Of a stretch of 64,000 bases of DNA, positions 11,582-21,380 are shown piece by piece (the stretch's first letter is position 1; every line of letters begins with the position of its first letter). The stretch spans positions 2,356,001 to 2,420,000 of the forward strand of contig NC_014532.2 in assembly GCF_000196875.2 (NCBI RefSeq), written 5' to 3'. The position numbers were made by a program, and so were the translations under genes. Source of the DNA: Halomonas elongata DSM 2581. GTDB taxonomy: Bacteria > Pseudomonadota > Gammaproteobacteria > Pseudomonadales > Halomonadaceae. A model generated the notes under the pieces. The model was not told the DNA's origin and searched no databases. It saw only the letters and a program-made list of their open reading frames with translations.

Positions 11582-12406
11582 TCATGCGCCGTCGTCAGCC
11601 GTATCGTCATGCCCATGTTCGTGGTCATGTTCGTGGTCATGGTCGTGCTCGTCGAGCGCGGCCAGCAGTCCCGCCTCCTGACCGGCGATCGCCAGCCGCT
11701 TCATCTCGGCCACCGCCTCCTTGAGACCGACGAAAAGCGCCCGGGCGATCAAGGCGTGACCGATATTGAGCTCGTGAATACCCGGAATCGCCGCGATGGC
11801 TTCAACGTTGTGATAATTCAGGCCATGGCCGGCATTGACGATCAGACCCAGCTCGGCGGCCATTTCGGCGGCGGCCACCAGCCGGGCATGCTCCTGACGG
11901 GCCGCCTCGCCGCTCGCCTCGGCATAGGCGCCGGTATGCAGCTCGATCGTCGGTGCGCCGGCCTTGGCAGCCGCCTCGACCTGCTCCGGCGTCGGATCGA
12001 TGAACAGCGAGACCTCACAGCCGACCGCCGCCAGCCGGCGACAGGCATCGCTCACGCCGTCCAGGCCGCCGGCCACGTCGAGGCCGCCTTCGGTGGTCAA
12101 CTCCTCGCGCTTCTCGGGCACCAGGCAGACATGGGCCGGACGTACTTCCTCGGCAAACGCCACCATCGCCTCGGTGACGGCCATCTCCAGATTCATGCGC
12201 GTGTTGAGTACCTCGGCCAGCAGCCGCACGTCGCGCTCCTGGATATGCCGACGATCCTCGCGCAGATGAACGGTGATGCCATCGGCACCGGCTTCCTCGG
12301 CCAGCAAGGCCGCCTGGACAGGGTCGGGATAACGCGTGCCACGCGCCTGGCGCAGAGTGGCGACATGGTCGATGTTGACACCGAGCAGGATGCGGGGAGG
12401 ATGCAT
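11582..12406 (-). CDS. pdxJ: Pyridoxine 5'-phosphate synthase
   Basis: Condenses 1-deoxy-xylulose 5-phosphate with 3-amino-2-oxopropyl phosphate to give pyridoxine 5'-phosphate (vitamin B6). The TIM-barrel hallmarks are [30 protein letters not shown] and [10 protein letters not shown]. It starts at the ATG at 12406 with an AAGGAG site; 274 residues, about 30 more than E. coli. The surplus is a C-terminal tail from about residue 250 made almost only of His, Asp and Glu ([16 protein letters not shown]), partly encoded by a 12-bp tandem repeat. Such a tail is typical of metal-binding sequences; its function here is unknown. Confidence 0.95.
   Translation of the reverse strand: MHPPRILLGVNIDHVATLRQARGTRYPDPVQAALLAEEAGADGITVHLREDRRHIQERDVRLLAEVLNTRMNLEMAVTEAMVAFAEEVRPAHVCLVPEKREELTTEGGLDVAGGLDGVSDACRRLAAVGCEVSLFIDPTPEQVEAAAKAGAPTIELHTGAYAEASGEAARQEHARLVAAAEMAAELGLIVNAGHGLNYHNVEAIAAIPGIHELNIGHALIARALFVGLKEAVAEMKRLAIAGQEAGLLAALDEHDHDHEHDHEHGHDDTADDGA
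11615..11650. repeat. 12-bp tandem repeat encoding the His-rich PdxJ tail
   Basis: ATGTTCGTGGTC occurs twice exactly (11615-11626, 11627-11638), followed by a diverged third copy. On the minus strand each unit codes for a four-residue DHEH block of the PdxJ C-terminus. It probably expanded by replication slippage. Confidence 0.85.
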
Positions 12407-12440
12407 GAAACTCTCCTTGTAGACGGAAAAAGCAGGCCGG

Positions 12441-12461
12441 AAGATAGAAGATAGAAGATGA
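12441..12461. repeat. heptameric AAGATAG repeat, three units
   Basis: AAGATAG, AAGATAG and AAGATGA stand head to tail in the 81-bp gap between recO and pdxJ. The 7-bp period and the AAG start resemble the array near 30058. No function is evident. Confidence 0.75.
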
Positions 12462-12487
12462 GAACAAGGATATGGCGAAGCCACGCC

Positions 12488-13189
12488 TCATGTCTCGCGG
12501 CGAAGCCGGGAGGTGGCGAGTTGGCGCATCAGTTCACGCGAGCGCAGCGGTCGACTGCCCAGCAGAGGTGCCAGGGCCGCCCGCATCACCGCCTTGGCCG
12601 GTCCAGCGAGACCAGCGGCGTTCCAGTCGCCCGTCGCGAGCAGCTTGAGGGTGCGCCCGTCGATTCCGCGTTCGCCGGGGACGAAGGCCCGCGAGGCGGC
12701 ATCGAAGACGTAGCGCGTCTGCGACTCCAGCGCCTGGCCATCGGGGCCGCCGAAGCGAGGTTCGGCATCCAGCGCCTCGAGCAGGGACAGCTCGAGACGC
12801 CGCAGCGCCACCGCCCGGCCACTTGGCTGGGGCAGCGCATCGAGAGCGGCGGCATAGAAGGCGAAGACATCGTCGACCGGCATCTCGACCGGCAGCAACC
12901 GCGCCAGCAGCTCGTTGGCATATAGCCCGCACAGCAGCCCCTCGCCCACCAGCATGGCGGCCGAGCCACGACTCTCCATCAGCCCCAGGCGCTTGAGGTC
13001 GCCGCTGCCGCTCCAGGTGACATGCAAGGGGGCGAACGGCTGAAGCACGGCACGCAGTCGGCTTCCCGGCCGCTGCACGCCGCGCGCCACGGCCCGTACG
13101 CGCCCATGATGGAAGGTCAGCAATTCCACCAGGGCGCTGGTCTCGCGGTAAGGGCGTTTATGCAGCAGATAAGCCGGTTCAGGAGTCAT
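12488..13189 (-). CDS. recO: DNA repair protein RecO
   Basis: RecF-pathway mediator that helps load RecA onto SSB-coated DNA and anneals strands. The 233 residues match the family. The N-terminal OB fold begins PAYLLHKRPYRETSALVELLTF, followed by ARGVQRPGS, and the helical C-terminal domain ends in basic residues. Its place between era and pdxJ is the conserved gammaproteobacterial order. I see no strong ribosome site before the ATG at 13189. Confidence 0.94.
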   Translation of the reverse strand: MTPEPAYLLHKRPYRETSALVELLTFHHGRVRAVARGVQRPGSRLRAVLQPFAPLHVTWSGSGDLKRLGLMESRGSAAMLVGEGLLCGLYANELLARLLPVEMPVDDVFAFYAAALDALPQPSGRAVALRRLELSLLEALDAEPRFGGPDGQALESQTRYVFDAASRAFVPGERGIDGRTLKLLATGDWNAAGLAGPAKAVMRAALAPLLGSRPLRSRELMRQLATSRLRRET

Positions 13190-13270
13190 GGGACGCCGTT
13201 GTGAAGACGAGCTGCGAGAAACGGGATTCGCAGAGCCCCGAAAGCCACTTTCGAGTCCTGAAGCCCGAAA

Positions 13271-14170
13271 TCAATCTAGATCATAGCCGAGGCTCTTCAA
13301 GGCCCGGTCGTCGTCGGACCAGCCCCGCTTGACCTTGACCCAGAGATTGAGCATGACCTTGGTACCGACGATCCGTTCCAGCTCGAGCCGGGCGTCGCGA
13401 CCGATCTTCTTGATCCGCTCGCCACGATCGCCGATCAGGATCTTCTTCTGTCCTTGACGCTCCACCATGATCAGCGCACTGATGTGCGTGACCTTGCCCT
13501 CTTCCCGGAACTCCTCGATCTCGACGGTCATCTGGTAGGGAAGCTCATCACCGAGCTGACGCATGATCTTCTCGCGCACCAGTTCGGCGGCCAGGAAGCG
13601 CAGGCTGCGATCGGTCACCTGGTCGTCGGGGAAATAGTGCACGCTTTCAGGCAGATACTTGGCCACTTCGGCCTCGAGCTCGGCCACATTGGTACCGTGC
13701 TTGGCGGCGATGGGCACGATGGCGGCGAACTCGCGGCGTCCACGCACCTCATCCAGCCAGGGCAGCAGGGTCGACTTGTCGTTGAGCCGGTCGACCTTGT
13801 TCACTGCCAGGATCACCGGCGCCTCGACCGTGGCCAGCCGCTCCAGGACGACCTGATCCTCGGCGGTCCAGCGGGTGCGATCGATGATGAAGATCACGCA
13901 GTCCACATCCCGCAGAGCCTGGGTGGCGGCCTGGTTCATGAAACGGTTGATCGCCTTGTTGCGATCCTTCTCGAGCAGGTGAATGCCCGGCGTGTCGACA
14001 TAGATGAACTGGGCGTCACCCTCGGTCTTGATGCCCATCACCTGGTGGCGGGTCGTCTGCGGACGCCGCGAGGTGATCGAGATCTTCTGGCCGAGAATAT
14101 GATTCATCAGTGTCGACTTGCCGACATTGGGGCGCCCGACGATCGCCACGAAACCACAGGTCTGGGTCAT
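13271..14170 (-). CDS. era: GTPase Era
   Basis: Small Ras-like GTPase that binds 16S rRNA and assists 30S subunit maturation. It has the G1 motif GRPNVGKST, switch and G3 DTPG, G4 NKVD, and a C-terminal KH domain with [19 protein letters not shown]. From the ATG at 14170 it has 299 residues, normal length. That ATG overlaps the rnc stop (ATGA); in-frame codons further upstream shadow rnc and are excluded. Confidence 0.97.
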   Translation of the reverse strand: MTQTCGFVAIVGRPNVGKSTLMNHILGQKISITSRRPQTTRHQVMGIKTEGDAQFIYVDTPGIHLLEKDRNKAINRFMNQAATQALRDVDCVIFIIDRTRWTAEDQVVLERLATVEAPVILAVNKVDRLNDKSTLLPWLDEVRGRREFAAIVPIAAKHGTNVAELEAEVAKYLPESVHYFPDDQVTDRSLRFLAAELVREKIMRQLGDELPYQMTVEIEEFREEGKVTHISALIMVERQGQKKILIGDRGERIKKIGRDARLELERIVGTKVMLNLWVKVKRGWSDDDRALKSLGYDLD

Positions 14171-14856
14171 GCTCGCGGTCCCCCTTTCTCGAGTTGCGAC
14201 AAGGCTTGTTCGGCGGCCTGCTGCTCGGCATGGCGTCGGCTGGAGCCGATGCCCAGGGTGTGCTCGTCGAGCATCTCCACATGGCATTCGACCGTGAAGG
14301 TCTGGGCATGGGCCTCGCCTTCCACCGATATCACCTCATAGCGCGGCAATGCGACCTGCCGGGACTGCAGGAACTCCTGCAGGCGGGTCTTGGGATCCTT
14401 CTGGGTATCCTGGAGGTTGATGGTTTCCAGGCGCTCGGCGAACCAGGACAACACCCGGGTCCGGGCGGTATCCATGCCGGCATCCAGATAGATGGCGCCG
14501 ATCACCGCTTCCACGGCATCGGCCAGTATCGAGTCACGGCGATGACCGCCGCTTTTCATTTCACCCGACCCCAGGCGAAGGCATTCGCCGAACGACATTT
14601 CCCGGGCCAGCTCGGCCAGGGTCTGCCCCTTGACCAGGCGGGCGCGCAGGCGCGAGAGCTGCCCTTCACGCGCCTGGGGGAAACGCTGGAAGAGATCTTC
14701 GGCGATGACGAAGTTGACGATGGAGTCGCCGAGAAACTCCAGGCGTTCATTGTTGCGGCCGCCATAACTGCGATGGGTCATGGCCAGTTCCAGCAGTTCT
14801 GGCTGGGCAAAACGATGCCCTATACGGCGGCTGAAAATATCGAGGGAATTACTCAC
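14167..14856 (-). CDS. rnc: Ribonuclease III
   Basis: Double-strand-specific endoribonuclease that processes rRNA precursors and structured mRNAs. The catalytic signature [17 protein letters not shown] is near residue 35, and the second acidic patch lies in [17 protein letters not shown]-terminal double-stranded-RNA-binding domain (from about 155) ends in [14 protein letters not shown]. The start is a GTG at 14856 with AGGAG about 6 nt upstream. It is coupled to era by a 4-nt overlap; 229 residues. Confidence 0.96.
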   Translation of the reverse strand: MSNSLDIFSRRIGHRFAQPELLELAMTHRSYGGRNNERLEFLGDSIVNFVIAEDLFQRFPQAREGQLSRLRARLVKGQTLAELAREMSFGECLRLGSGEMKSGGHRRDSILADAVEAVIGAIYLDAGMDTARTRVLSWFAERLETINLQDTQKDPKTRLQEFLQSRQVALPRYEVISVEGEAHAQTFTVECHVEMLDEHTLGIGSSRRHAEQQAAEQALSQLEKGGPRA

Positions 14857-14899
14857 GAAGCTCCTGCTATGTCATGACAGCGATGCCGATCCTGGCATC

Positions 14900-15706
14900 T
14901 CAGTGGATACCACGCACGTCAGTGAAACTCGGCAGACCACCATCCCAGTGCATCCACACGGCAAAGGCCTTGCCCACGACGTTGGCTTCGGGGACAAACC
15001 CCCAGTAGCGGCTGTCGTTGGAGTGGTCGCGGTTGTCTCCCATGGCAAAATAGTGATCCTCCGGCACCACGATTTCACGTACCTGCGGCCCCGGGTCACG
15101 AGGATTATTGTAGATATCGTGGGTCACCTCGCCCAGTTGCTCTTCCATCAACAACTCATCGGGTTCCTCTTTCGGCCCCGCTTCGAGCAACTGTTTGGGC
15201 ACCGGTTCGCCATTGACGTAAAGCTGCTTGTCCTCATAGCGAATATGATCGCCCGGCAGGCCGATCACGCGCTTGATGAAGTTCACCGAAGGGTCCTCGG
15301 GAAAGCGAAATACCATGACATCGCCACGCTCGGGCTCGCCTAGCTCGACGACCTTGGTATTGATGACCGGCAGCCTCAGCCCATAGGCGAACTTGTTGAC
15401 GAGGATGAAATCCCCCACTTCCAGCGTCGGACGCATCGATCCAGAGGGAATCTGGAACGGCTCGACCAGGAAGCTGCGCAGCAGCAGGACCACCAGCAGC
15501 ACGGGAAAGAACGAGCGAGCGTAATCCACCGGCCAGGGGTCCTTGAGTGCCTTCTCGCGCGCTGCGGGGTCGATGCCCTCGGTGGTGCCGGCCTCTACGT
15601 CGGCGGTCAGGCGCGCGCGGCGCGCCGGACGCCACCAGACCAGGTCGAGCAACCAGATCAGCCCGGTGACCGCCACCGCCACTACCAGCAGAAGTGCAAA
15701 ATCCAT
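14900..15706 (-). CDS. lepB: Signal peptidase I
   Basis: Inner-membrane serine-lysine protease that cleaves Sec and Tat signal peptides. It has two N-terminal membrane segments (about 3-25 and 62-80), nucleophile Ser90 in IPSGSMRPTL, general base Lys145 in NFIKRVIGLPGD, and the box GDNRDHSNDSRYWG. Its 268 residues are shorter than E. coli LepB and similar to Pseudomonas. It sits between lepA and rnc as in most gammaproteobacteria and is probably co-transcribed with lepA, 15 nt away. Confidence 0.96.
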   Translation of the reverse strand: MDFALLLVVAVAVTGLIWLLDLVWWRPARRARLTADVEAGTTEGIDPAAREKALKDPWPVDYARSFFPVLLVVLLLRSFLVEPFQIPSGSMRPTLEVGDFILVNKFAYGLRLPVINTKVVELGEPERGDVMVFRFPEDPSVNFIKRVIGLPGDHIRYEDKQLYVNGEPVPKQLLEAGPKEEPDELLMEEQLGEVTHDIYNNPRDPGPQVREIVVPEDHYFAMGDNRDHSNDSRYWGFVPEANVVGKAFAVWMHWDGGLPSFTDVRGIH

Positions 15707-15721
15707 TGTCTCGGTCCTTCC

Positions 15722-17539
15722 CTAGTCATTCACCTTGAGCACGGCAAGGAAGGCATCCTGGGGAATTTCCACCCGGCCGACCTGCTTCATGCGTTTCTTG
15801 CCCGCCTTCTGCTTCTCGAGCAGCTTCTTCTTGCGGGTCGTATCGCCGCCATAACACTTGGCGGTCACGTTCTTGCGCAACGCCTTGACGGTGGAACGCG
15901 CCACGACCTGGCCACCGATCGCCGCCTGGATGGCGACATCGAACATCTGCCGAGGAATCAGTTCCTTCATCTTCTCGACCAGCGCCCGACCCCGGGAGTG
16001 GGCATGGTCGCGATGGATGATCACCGCCAGGGCATCGACGCGGTCACCATTGATCAGCACGTCGAGACGCGACAGATTGGCAGCCTCGAAACGCTCGAAA
16101 TTGTACTCGAGCGAGGCATAGCCCTTGGAGATGGACTTCAGGCGGTCGAAGAAGTCCATGACCACCTCGGACATGGGCAACTCATAGGTCAACTGAATCT
16201 GGCTGCCCAGGAACAGCATGTCCAGTTGGGTGCCGCGCCGTTGCTCGCACTCGGCGATGACATTGCCGACGAAGTCCTGCGGCACCAGGATGCTGGCACG
16301 CACGACGGGCTCGCGCATCTCCTCCACGTCGGCCATGTCGGGCAACTTCGAAGGATTGGAGACATAGCGGATCTCGCCATTCTTCATGACGAGCTCATAG
16401 ACCACCGTCGGCGCCGTGGTCAGCAGATCCAGGTCATACTCACGCTCGAGGCGCTCCTGGACGATCTCCATGTGCAGCGTACCGAGGAAGCCGACCCGGA
16501 AGCCGAAGCCCATGGCATCGGAGTTTTCCGGTTCGTAATCCAGGGAGGCATCGTTGAGGGCCAGCTTCTCCAGGGCGTCGCGGAAGTCCTCGTAGTCATC
16601 GGAACTGACCGGGAACATGCCGGCATAGACCTGGGGCTTGACCTTCTGGAAGCCCGGCAGCCGCGGCACGTCGGGCGTCTTGGCATGAGTGATGGTATCG
16701 CCCACCGGGGCACCCTGAATGTCCTTGATGCCGGCGACCACGAAGCCCACCTCGCCGGCACGCAAGACATCGGTCTGGCGGCGCTGCGGCGTGAAGATCC
16801 CCACTTCGGTGGCCTGCCAATCACGGCCGGTCGAGCTGATGCGGATCTTGTCGCTCTTCTTCAAGGTGCCATCAAAGATGCGCACCAGCGACACCACGCC
16901 GAGGTAATTGTCGAACCAGGAGTCGATGATCAATGCCTGCAGGGGCTTCTCGGGGTCGCCCTTGGGCGGCGGAATATCGCGCACCAGGCGCTCCAGCAGC
17001 TCATCGATGCCCAGGCCGCTCTTGGCGGACACCTGGCAGGCATCGGTGGCATCCAACCCGATGATTTCCTCGATCTCTTCGCCCACCTTGGCCGGATCAG
17101 CCTGGGGAAGATCCATCTTGTTGAGCACCGGCAGAACCTCGAGCCCCTGCTCGATGGCCGTGTAGCAGTTGGCCACCGACTGGGCCTCGACGCCCTGGGC
17201 AGCATCCACCACCAGCAGTGCCCCTTCGCAGGCATACAGCGAACGCGACACTTCATAGGAGAAATCGACGTGCCCCGGCGTGTCGATGAAGTTGAGCTGA
17301 TAGACGTTGCCGTCCTGAGCGTGATAATCAAGCGTCACCGACTGGGCCTTGATGGTGATGCCCCGCTCACGCTCGAGATCCATCGAATCGAGCACCTGCT
17401 CCTTGAGTTCACGCTCGGTGAGCCCGCCGCAGGTCTGAATCAGGCGATCGGCCAGGGTCGACTTGCCGTGGTCGATGTGCGCGATGATCGAAAAATTCCG
17501 TATTCCGTTGATTATCTTGCGATTATCAGTATCTGTCAT
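15722..17539 (-). CDS. lepA: Elongation factor 4 (LepA)
   Basis: Ribosome-binding translational GTPase that influences initiation and back-translocation. The 605 residues show G1 [10 protein letters not shown]3 DTPGHVDF, G4 NKMD, domains II, III and V, and the LepA-specific C-terminal domain with [21 protein letters not shown]. It is first in the lepA-lepB-rnc-era-recO-pdxJ-acpS operon, with a good promoter 86 nt upstream. In Pseudomonas lepA follows mucD directly; here about 3.8 kb separates them. Confidence 0.97.
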   Translation of the reverse strand: MTDTDNRKIINGIRNFSIIAHIDHGKSTLADRLIQTCGGLTERELKEQVLDSMDLERERGITIKAQSVTLDYHAQDGNVYQLNFIDTPGHVDFSYEVSRSLYACEGALLVVDAAQGVEAQSVANCYTAIEQGLEVLPVLNKMDLPQADPAKVGEEIEEIIGLDATDACQVSAKSGLGIDELLERLVRDIPPPKGDPEKPLQALIIDSWFDNYLGVVSLVRIFDGTLKKSDKIRISSTGRDWQATEVGIFTPQRRQTDVLRAGEVGFVVAGIKDIQGAPVGDTITHAKTPDVPRLPGFQKVKPQVYAGMFPVSSDDYEDFRDALEKLALNDASLDYEPENSDAMGFGFRVGFLGTLHMEIVQERLEREYDLDLLTTAPTVVYELVMKNGEIRYVSNPSKLPDMADVEEMREPVVRASILVPQDFVGNVIAECEQRRGTQLDMLFLGSQIQLTYELPMSEVVMDFFDRLKSISKGYASLEYNFERFEAANLSRLDVLINGDRVDALAVIIHRDHAHSRGRALVEKMKELIPRQMFDVAIQAAIGGQVVARSTVKALRKNVTAKCYGGDTTRKKKLLEKQKAGKKRMKQVGRVEIPQDAFLAVLKVND

Positions 17540-17624
17540 TCAATAAGGTCCGCTTCGTGTACGCGCTTCGTAAAGGCTTGGCCATGGCCACCGATCGAAC
17601 GGGCGCGACGAGAAAGATGCGCGC

Positions 17625-17653
17625 ATTGTAGCGTGAGGGAGGCAGGATGTCGC
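17625..17653 (-). promoter_or_regulatory. candidate sigma-70 promoter of the lepA operon
   Basis: Minus-strand -35 GCGACA (17653-17648), 17-nt spacer, -10 TACAAT (17630-17625). Transcription would start near 17617, about 78 nt before the lepA ATG. Confidence 0.65.
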
Positions 17654-17792
17654 CAACCCCTACCCTGGGCAGGCAACTCTCAGCCCATGAGGGCCTGCAT
17701 CCAGAAAATGGCCTGGATCGAGTGCCATTGATGGAATGGGTTATTCGCCTGCTGCATCGCAAAATGCCAGCGTCAAACGGAACGCGACAGCG

Positions 17793-18941
17793 CTATACAA
17801 TGAGCCCGTCCAGTGGTCGAGCATCACGGCTATCGGGAAAGACCCGGGCATCCAGTGCCTGGACATCGATATGCAGATGATCTCGCAGCACCCCCTTCAA
17901 CACGCTGCGCATATCCTGGGCAGCGATCAAATCGCGGTTATCCCGTAACCTCGACAATCCGGGCCAGTCGCCATGCACCTTTCCTCCCTTCACGGCCCCA
18001 CCCGCCAGCAGGACGCTGCTGGCCGTGCCGTGGTCGGTACCTCGCGTACCATTGATACCCACCGTTCGACCGAACTCGGTGACGACGACGACGGCCGTAT
18101 GACGCCAATCATCTCCCAGGGTGGCCTGCAGTCGTTTCATACCGGCATCCAGCCCTTTCAACTTTCGCTTCAGCACCGCATTCTGGCGCGCATGGGTATC
18201 CCAGCCTCCGTCCTGCACCATGGCAATTCGTGGCGCATTCTCCGCCGACAGAAAACGCCCGGCAGACTGCATGACGCCTGCCAGTTGTCCTCCACCACCG
18301 CGACCATCAGGCACTATCTGTTGCGAGAGCAGGGCCTGGGCAAAGGGTTCGGACAATCTGGCATCCTCGGCATAGAGATCGGCAACGCGCTTGGCAAGGT
18401 CCTCGGGGCCATGCTTGCCCGGCGTGGGCGACCACGTCATGAAAGGTGCGTCGCCTCGCACCAGCAGCGGCCTTGCTGAAGAGATGCTCAACCCTTTCTG
18501 CCCCTGCAATTCTCCCACGGTACGGTTGAGCCAACCCGTACGGCTGCCATCCGGCGAATCGCTGCCATTCTCCAGGCAGTCCTGCGCGTCGAAATGCGAG
18601 CGCCCCGTGTAGGGCAAGCCGCAGGCATGCACCACGGCGAACTCCTGGCGCCGAAAGAGTTGATGACAGAACCCCAGGGAAGGATGCAAGGCAAAGGTGT
18701 CGTCCAGCCTGTACATGGCTTCTTGCCCCTGCCCCGGAAATGCCAGCTCGCCCCGCAGCTCCTCGAAGCGTGGCTCGCCATAGCTGGGCACCGCGGCCAG
18801 TCCATCCATAGCGCCGCGCAGCAGAACGACCAGCAGACGTTGTGGCTGCCTGGCGCCGTCGGCGAGCGTCGTCACACCGGGCCAGAGCAACAGGCTGCAC
18901 CCGCCGGCCAGACGAGCAAGGAATTGACGTCGATTCAACAT
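17793..18941 (-). CDS. DUF1501 family secreted protein
   Basis: Member of the DUF1501 family, whose fold is related to the alkaline-phosphatase/sulfatase superfamily; biochemical role unknown. The N-terminus MLNRRQFLARLAGG followed by a hydrophobic stretch looks like a twin-arginine signal peptide, so export is likely. Family landmarks include LLVVLLRGAMDGLAAVPSYG, VHACGLPYTGRSHFDAQD, VVVVTEFGRTVGINGTRGTDHG and SSVLLAGGAVKGGKVHGDWPGL. The start at 18941 has GGAG 8 nt upstream; 382 residues. It follows the DUF1800 gene by 35 nt, the usual partner order. Confidence 0.88.
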   Translation of the reverse strand: MLNRRQFLARLAGGCSLLLWPGVTTLADGARQPQRLLVVLLRGAMDGLAAVPSYGEPRFEELRGELAFPGQGQEAMYRLDDTFALHPSLGFCHQLFRRQEFAVVHACGLPYTGRSHFDAQDCLENGSDSPDGSRTGWLNRTVGELQGQKGLSISSARPLLVRGDAPFMTWSPTPGKHGPEDLAKRVADLYAEDARLSEPFAQALLSQQIVPDGRGGGGQLAGVMQSAGRFLSAENAPRIAMVQDGGWDTHARQNAVLKRKLKGLDAGMKRLQATLGDDWRHTAVVVVTEFGRTVGINGTRGTDHGTASSVLLAGGAVKGGKVHGDWPGLSRLRDNRDLIAAQDMRSVLKGVLRDHLHIDVQALDARVFPDSRDARPLDGLIV

Positions 18942-18976
18942 GGGCAATTCTCCATGTGGCGCTGAAGAAGCGCTGT

Positions 18977-20386
18977 TCAGCGCCACTGAAACTCCGGGCT
19001 CGCCAGCACAATCGCGGCCCCCTGACGACGACCTGACTGGCTGATGGCGACTGCCGTCGCTTCCTGCAATGTCAGGCCAAGACTGTCCTGCGCAAGCTCC
19101 ATGGGATCACGCGCCCGAGGCAGATGCTCGGCATATCGCTGAGCGAGCAACATACGTTTCCATAACGCATCGGCACCGATCCAGTCATCGGCAGAGTCCC
19201 CCCAGCCTGCAGGCGAGCCGGGGCGAAAGGCCTGCTGGCCCAGCAACCGCAACTCGCGCTTCCAGTGGGGGCCTTGCGAGGCAGGCAACTGTCCCAGGGC
19301 ACGATGCAACGCGATCAGATATTCGTCGGGACGCCGAAACTTTCGGGGGCTCTCCTGCCATGCCAGTTCATGCGTGAACAGGGCCCGATACACTGGCAGA
19401 AGTCGTCCTTCGTGACGGCGGTATGTCTTCGCCAAGTGTTCCACCAGCTCGCTCGGAGGATCATCGGCAACATAATGTCGAGCAAGCGCTGTGGCCATGT
19501 GGGCTGCTGTCGCCGACCGATCGGCCAGATAACGCAGCATTGTGCGCCCCTGGGCGGCATAGCGCTGGCTGAATGTCTGACCCAGCAGCTTTCGGCTACC
19601 CGGCTCATGAGCGCGACGCTGAAATACACTGCCATAGGGTGCCAGTGTCCGCCCCTTGCTGCTGTCAGGGACCTGCAAGCGAGTGCGCCACCCCGTCAAT
19701 GCGCGCGCCAGCTCCAGGACATCCTGCTGGCTATACCCGCCATCCACACCGAGACTATGTAGCTCCATGGCCTCGCGCGCGAGATTTTCATTGATGCCGG
19801 CCGGCTTGCCACGCCCCTTTGCCGCACGTCGGTTACGCCTCCTGCCCATCCGCGAACCCGGACCGATGGAACTCACGTTATCCAGATACAGCAACATCGC
19901 AGGATGCTGCTCGACACTGAGCAGCAGGCTGGCAAAGTCATCATCGATATTCGGACGAATGGCCTCTCGTTCAAATGCACCGGCAAGCAGTCGCACGGTC
20001 GGCTTCTCGGCCGAGACAGTGAAGTGGTTGCTCCAGAACATGACCAGCCGTTCATGCACCGGCGAGGCAGTGCCACATTGCTGACGGGCGCGAAGCTGGA
20101 TTTCGGCCAGAATATCGCCATTGAAACGCCGGCCGAACTTCGGCACGGCTGCTTGTTCACCCTGCCGTCGTGCCTCACGACGCTCGCGGCGGTACTGCTT
20201 GAAGCGATCCAGATACTCCCGACTCCCCGGAAGCCCCAGCAATGCCTCATCGGGAGGCGCTGGCTGCTCCAGCTGTGCCAGCACCCACTCCTTGGGATCA
20301 TGCGCTATCTCCTGCAGCTCTCCCGGCCTGGCCCCAAGCCCGAAGCGGTTAGCAGCTATGATGGCGCGGCCAAGGCCGTTATCCAT
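18977..20386 (-). CDS. DUF1800 family protein
   Basis: DUF1800 proteins nearly always sit beside a DUF1501 gene, as here; the pair is presumed to act together in the envelope, but no reaction is established. Recognisable blocks are AANRFGLGARPGELQEIA, MVFWSNHFTVS, ENLAREAMELHSLGVDGGYSQQD, ELARALTGWR and RRPDEYLIALHRALGQ. The start ATG at 20386 has GGGAGG about 8 nt upstream; 469 residues. I see no clear signal peptide. The pair is inserted between lepA and the rpoE operon, which are neighbours in Pseudomonas. Confidence 0.88.
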   Translation of the reverse strand: MDNGLGRAIIAANRFGLGARPGELQEIAHDPKEWVLAQLEQPAPPDEALLGLPGSREYLDRFKQYRRERREARRQGEQAAVPKFGRRFNGDILAEIQLRARQQCGTASPVHERLVMFWSNHFTVSAEKPTVRLLAGAFEREAIRPNIDDDFASLLLSVEQHPAMLLYLDNVSSIGPGSRMGRRRNRRAAKGRGKPAGINENLAREAMELHSLGVDGGYSQQDVLELARALTGWRTRLQVPDSSKGRTLAPYGSVFQRRAHEPGSRKLLGQTFSQRYAAQGRTMLRYLADRSATAAHMATALARHYVADDPPSELVEHLAKTYRRHEGRLLPVYRALFTHELAWQESPRKFRRPDEYLIALHRALGQLPASQGPHWKRELRLLGQQAFRPGSPAGWGDSADDWIGADALWKRMLLAQRYAEHLPRARDPMELAQDSLGLTLQEATAVAISQSGRRQGAAIVLASPEFQWR

Positions 20387-20644
20387 GCATGATTCCTCCC
20401 TTTCGCCTGTCGCATTAGGCCAGTCCTGTATCAAGAGAGTTCACCTCTCGACAACATTTCTCGCTCGATGCCATCGACTCACTGCACGATCGATGCACCC
20501 CTGGCCCACCACGCCTGGGACATGGCGATAGAAATGGATGACCACCGATGCGAGGACAGGCAGGAACACCGTGGCGAGTGATGGGTCACAGGGATGGCCG
20601 CCCACGCTGGTGGCCACCCCTTACCCGCACATGGAGACGATTGT

Positions 20645-21091
20645 ATGGACACACGCTTCAAGACTCTTGCCCTCGCCGGTCTGTTCGGCCTCATGTCGAT
20701 CGGACAAGCCCAGGCTTCATCTCTCGACAGCATGAAAGACAAGGCCGGCGACATGCTGTCCGGTGGCGGAAGTGGTGAAGGCACCAGCCTGCTGAGCACA
20801 CTATCTAGCGGATCCTTCAACCCCGGCAGTCTTACCAACCTGACGGGCGTGATCAGCTACTGCCAGGAGAACGGGTATCTCGGCAGTACCGCCGATGTCG
20901 CGAAGAACCAGGTGATGGAGCAGTTGGGCGTCAGCTCCGAGCCCACGGATGACAGCGACTACCAACAAGGTTTGAGCGGCATCCTTCAGGGCGAGGACCA
21001 GACATTCAATCTGGCGTCTCTCGGTGATCAGGTCGGCGAAAAAGCCTGTGGCATGGTTGCCGACAAGGCCATGTCGTTCGTCGGAGGCTAA
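20645..21091 (+). CDS. DUF2501 family secreted protein (YjjA-like)
   Basis: Small exported protein of unknown function resembling E. coli YjjA (DUF2501). From the ATG at 20645 (GGAG upstream) it has 148 residues: a signal peptide with cleavage expected after AQA near residue 23, then a low-complexity Gly/Ser stretch and a conserved region with NLTGVISYCQENGYL. Two cysteines remain (SYCQENG and EKACGMV) and could form a disulfide. It is divergent from DUF1800 and carries its own hairpin downstream. Confidence 0.75.
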   Translation: MDTRFKTLALAGLFGLMSIGQAQASSLDSMKDKAGDMLSGGGSGEGTSLLSTLSSGSFNPGSLTNLTGVISYCQENGYLGSTADVAKNQVMEQLGVSSEPTDDSDYQQGLSGILQGEDQTFNLASLGDQVGEKACGMVADKAMSFVGG

Positions 21092-21103
21092 CGCTCCGCC
21101 ACT

Positions 21104-21121
21104 GCCCCGCCACGGCGGGGC
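21104..21121 (+). terminator. hairpin after the DUF2501 gene
   Basis: A tight GC stem (GCCCCGCC with GGCGGGGC) starts 12 nt after the stop at 21091. The following bases, ATCCTTGATC, are not a clear U tract, so termination is plausible but unproven. The rest of the gap to 21315 shows only a nine-codon ATG frame with a fair ribosome site (21267-21296), which I do not call a gene. Confidence 0.5.
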
Positions 21122-21315
21122 ATCCTTGATCGGATCAATAGCAGTCCCCCCTGCCACACGGCCCCTCCCCAGGCGAAGGCACCCGGTACCACAATGCCTC
21201 CCGGACTTGTCCTGCCACTTCCTGACTGACATGACAGTAACCGTCTCTCCGACATCAGGAGCGAGCATGCACGCAGGCAAGGACAGCCGTATTTAGCAGG
21301 ATACCCTGAAAATAC

Positions 21316-21346
21316 AGCGACCCGACGGTCGGGCCGTCGGGTCGCT
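21316..21346 (-). terminator. Rho-independent terminator of the rpoE-mucD operon
   Basis: A perfect 13-bp stem (21316-21328 with 21334-21346) has a 5-nt loop. Read on the minus strand it is followed by GTATTTTC, and it lies 34 nt after the mucD stop. It separates the envelope-stress operon from the DUF1800-DUF1501 pair. Confidence 0.8.
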
Positions 21347-21380
21347 GTTCAGGGCTCAATGAGAAGAAGGGAAGGCCTCT

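Noticed and set aside
21267..21296. Nine-codon ATG frame with AGGAG upstream, in the DUF2501-mucD gap
   Set aside because: Too short to distinguish from chance; no downstream structural gene on that strand for it to act as a leader peptide.
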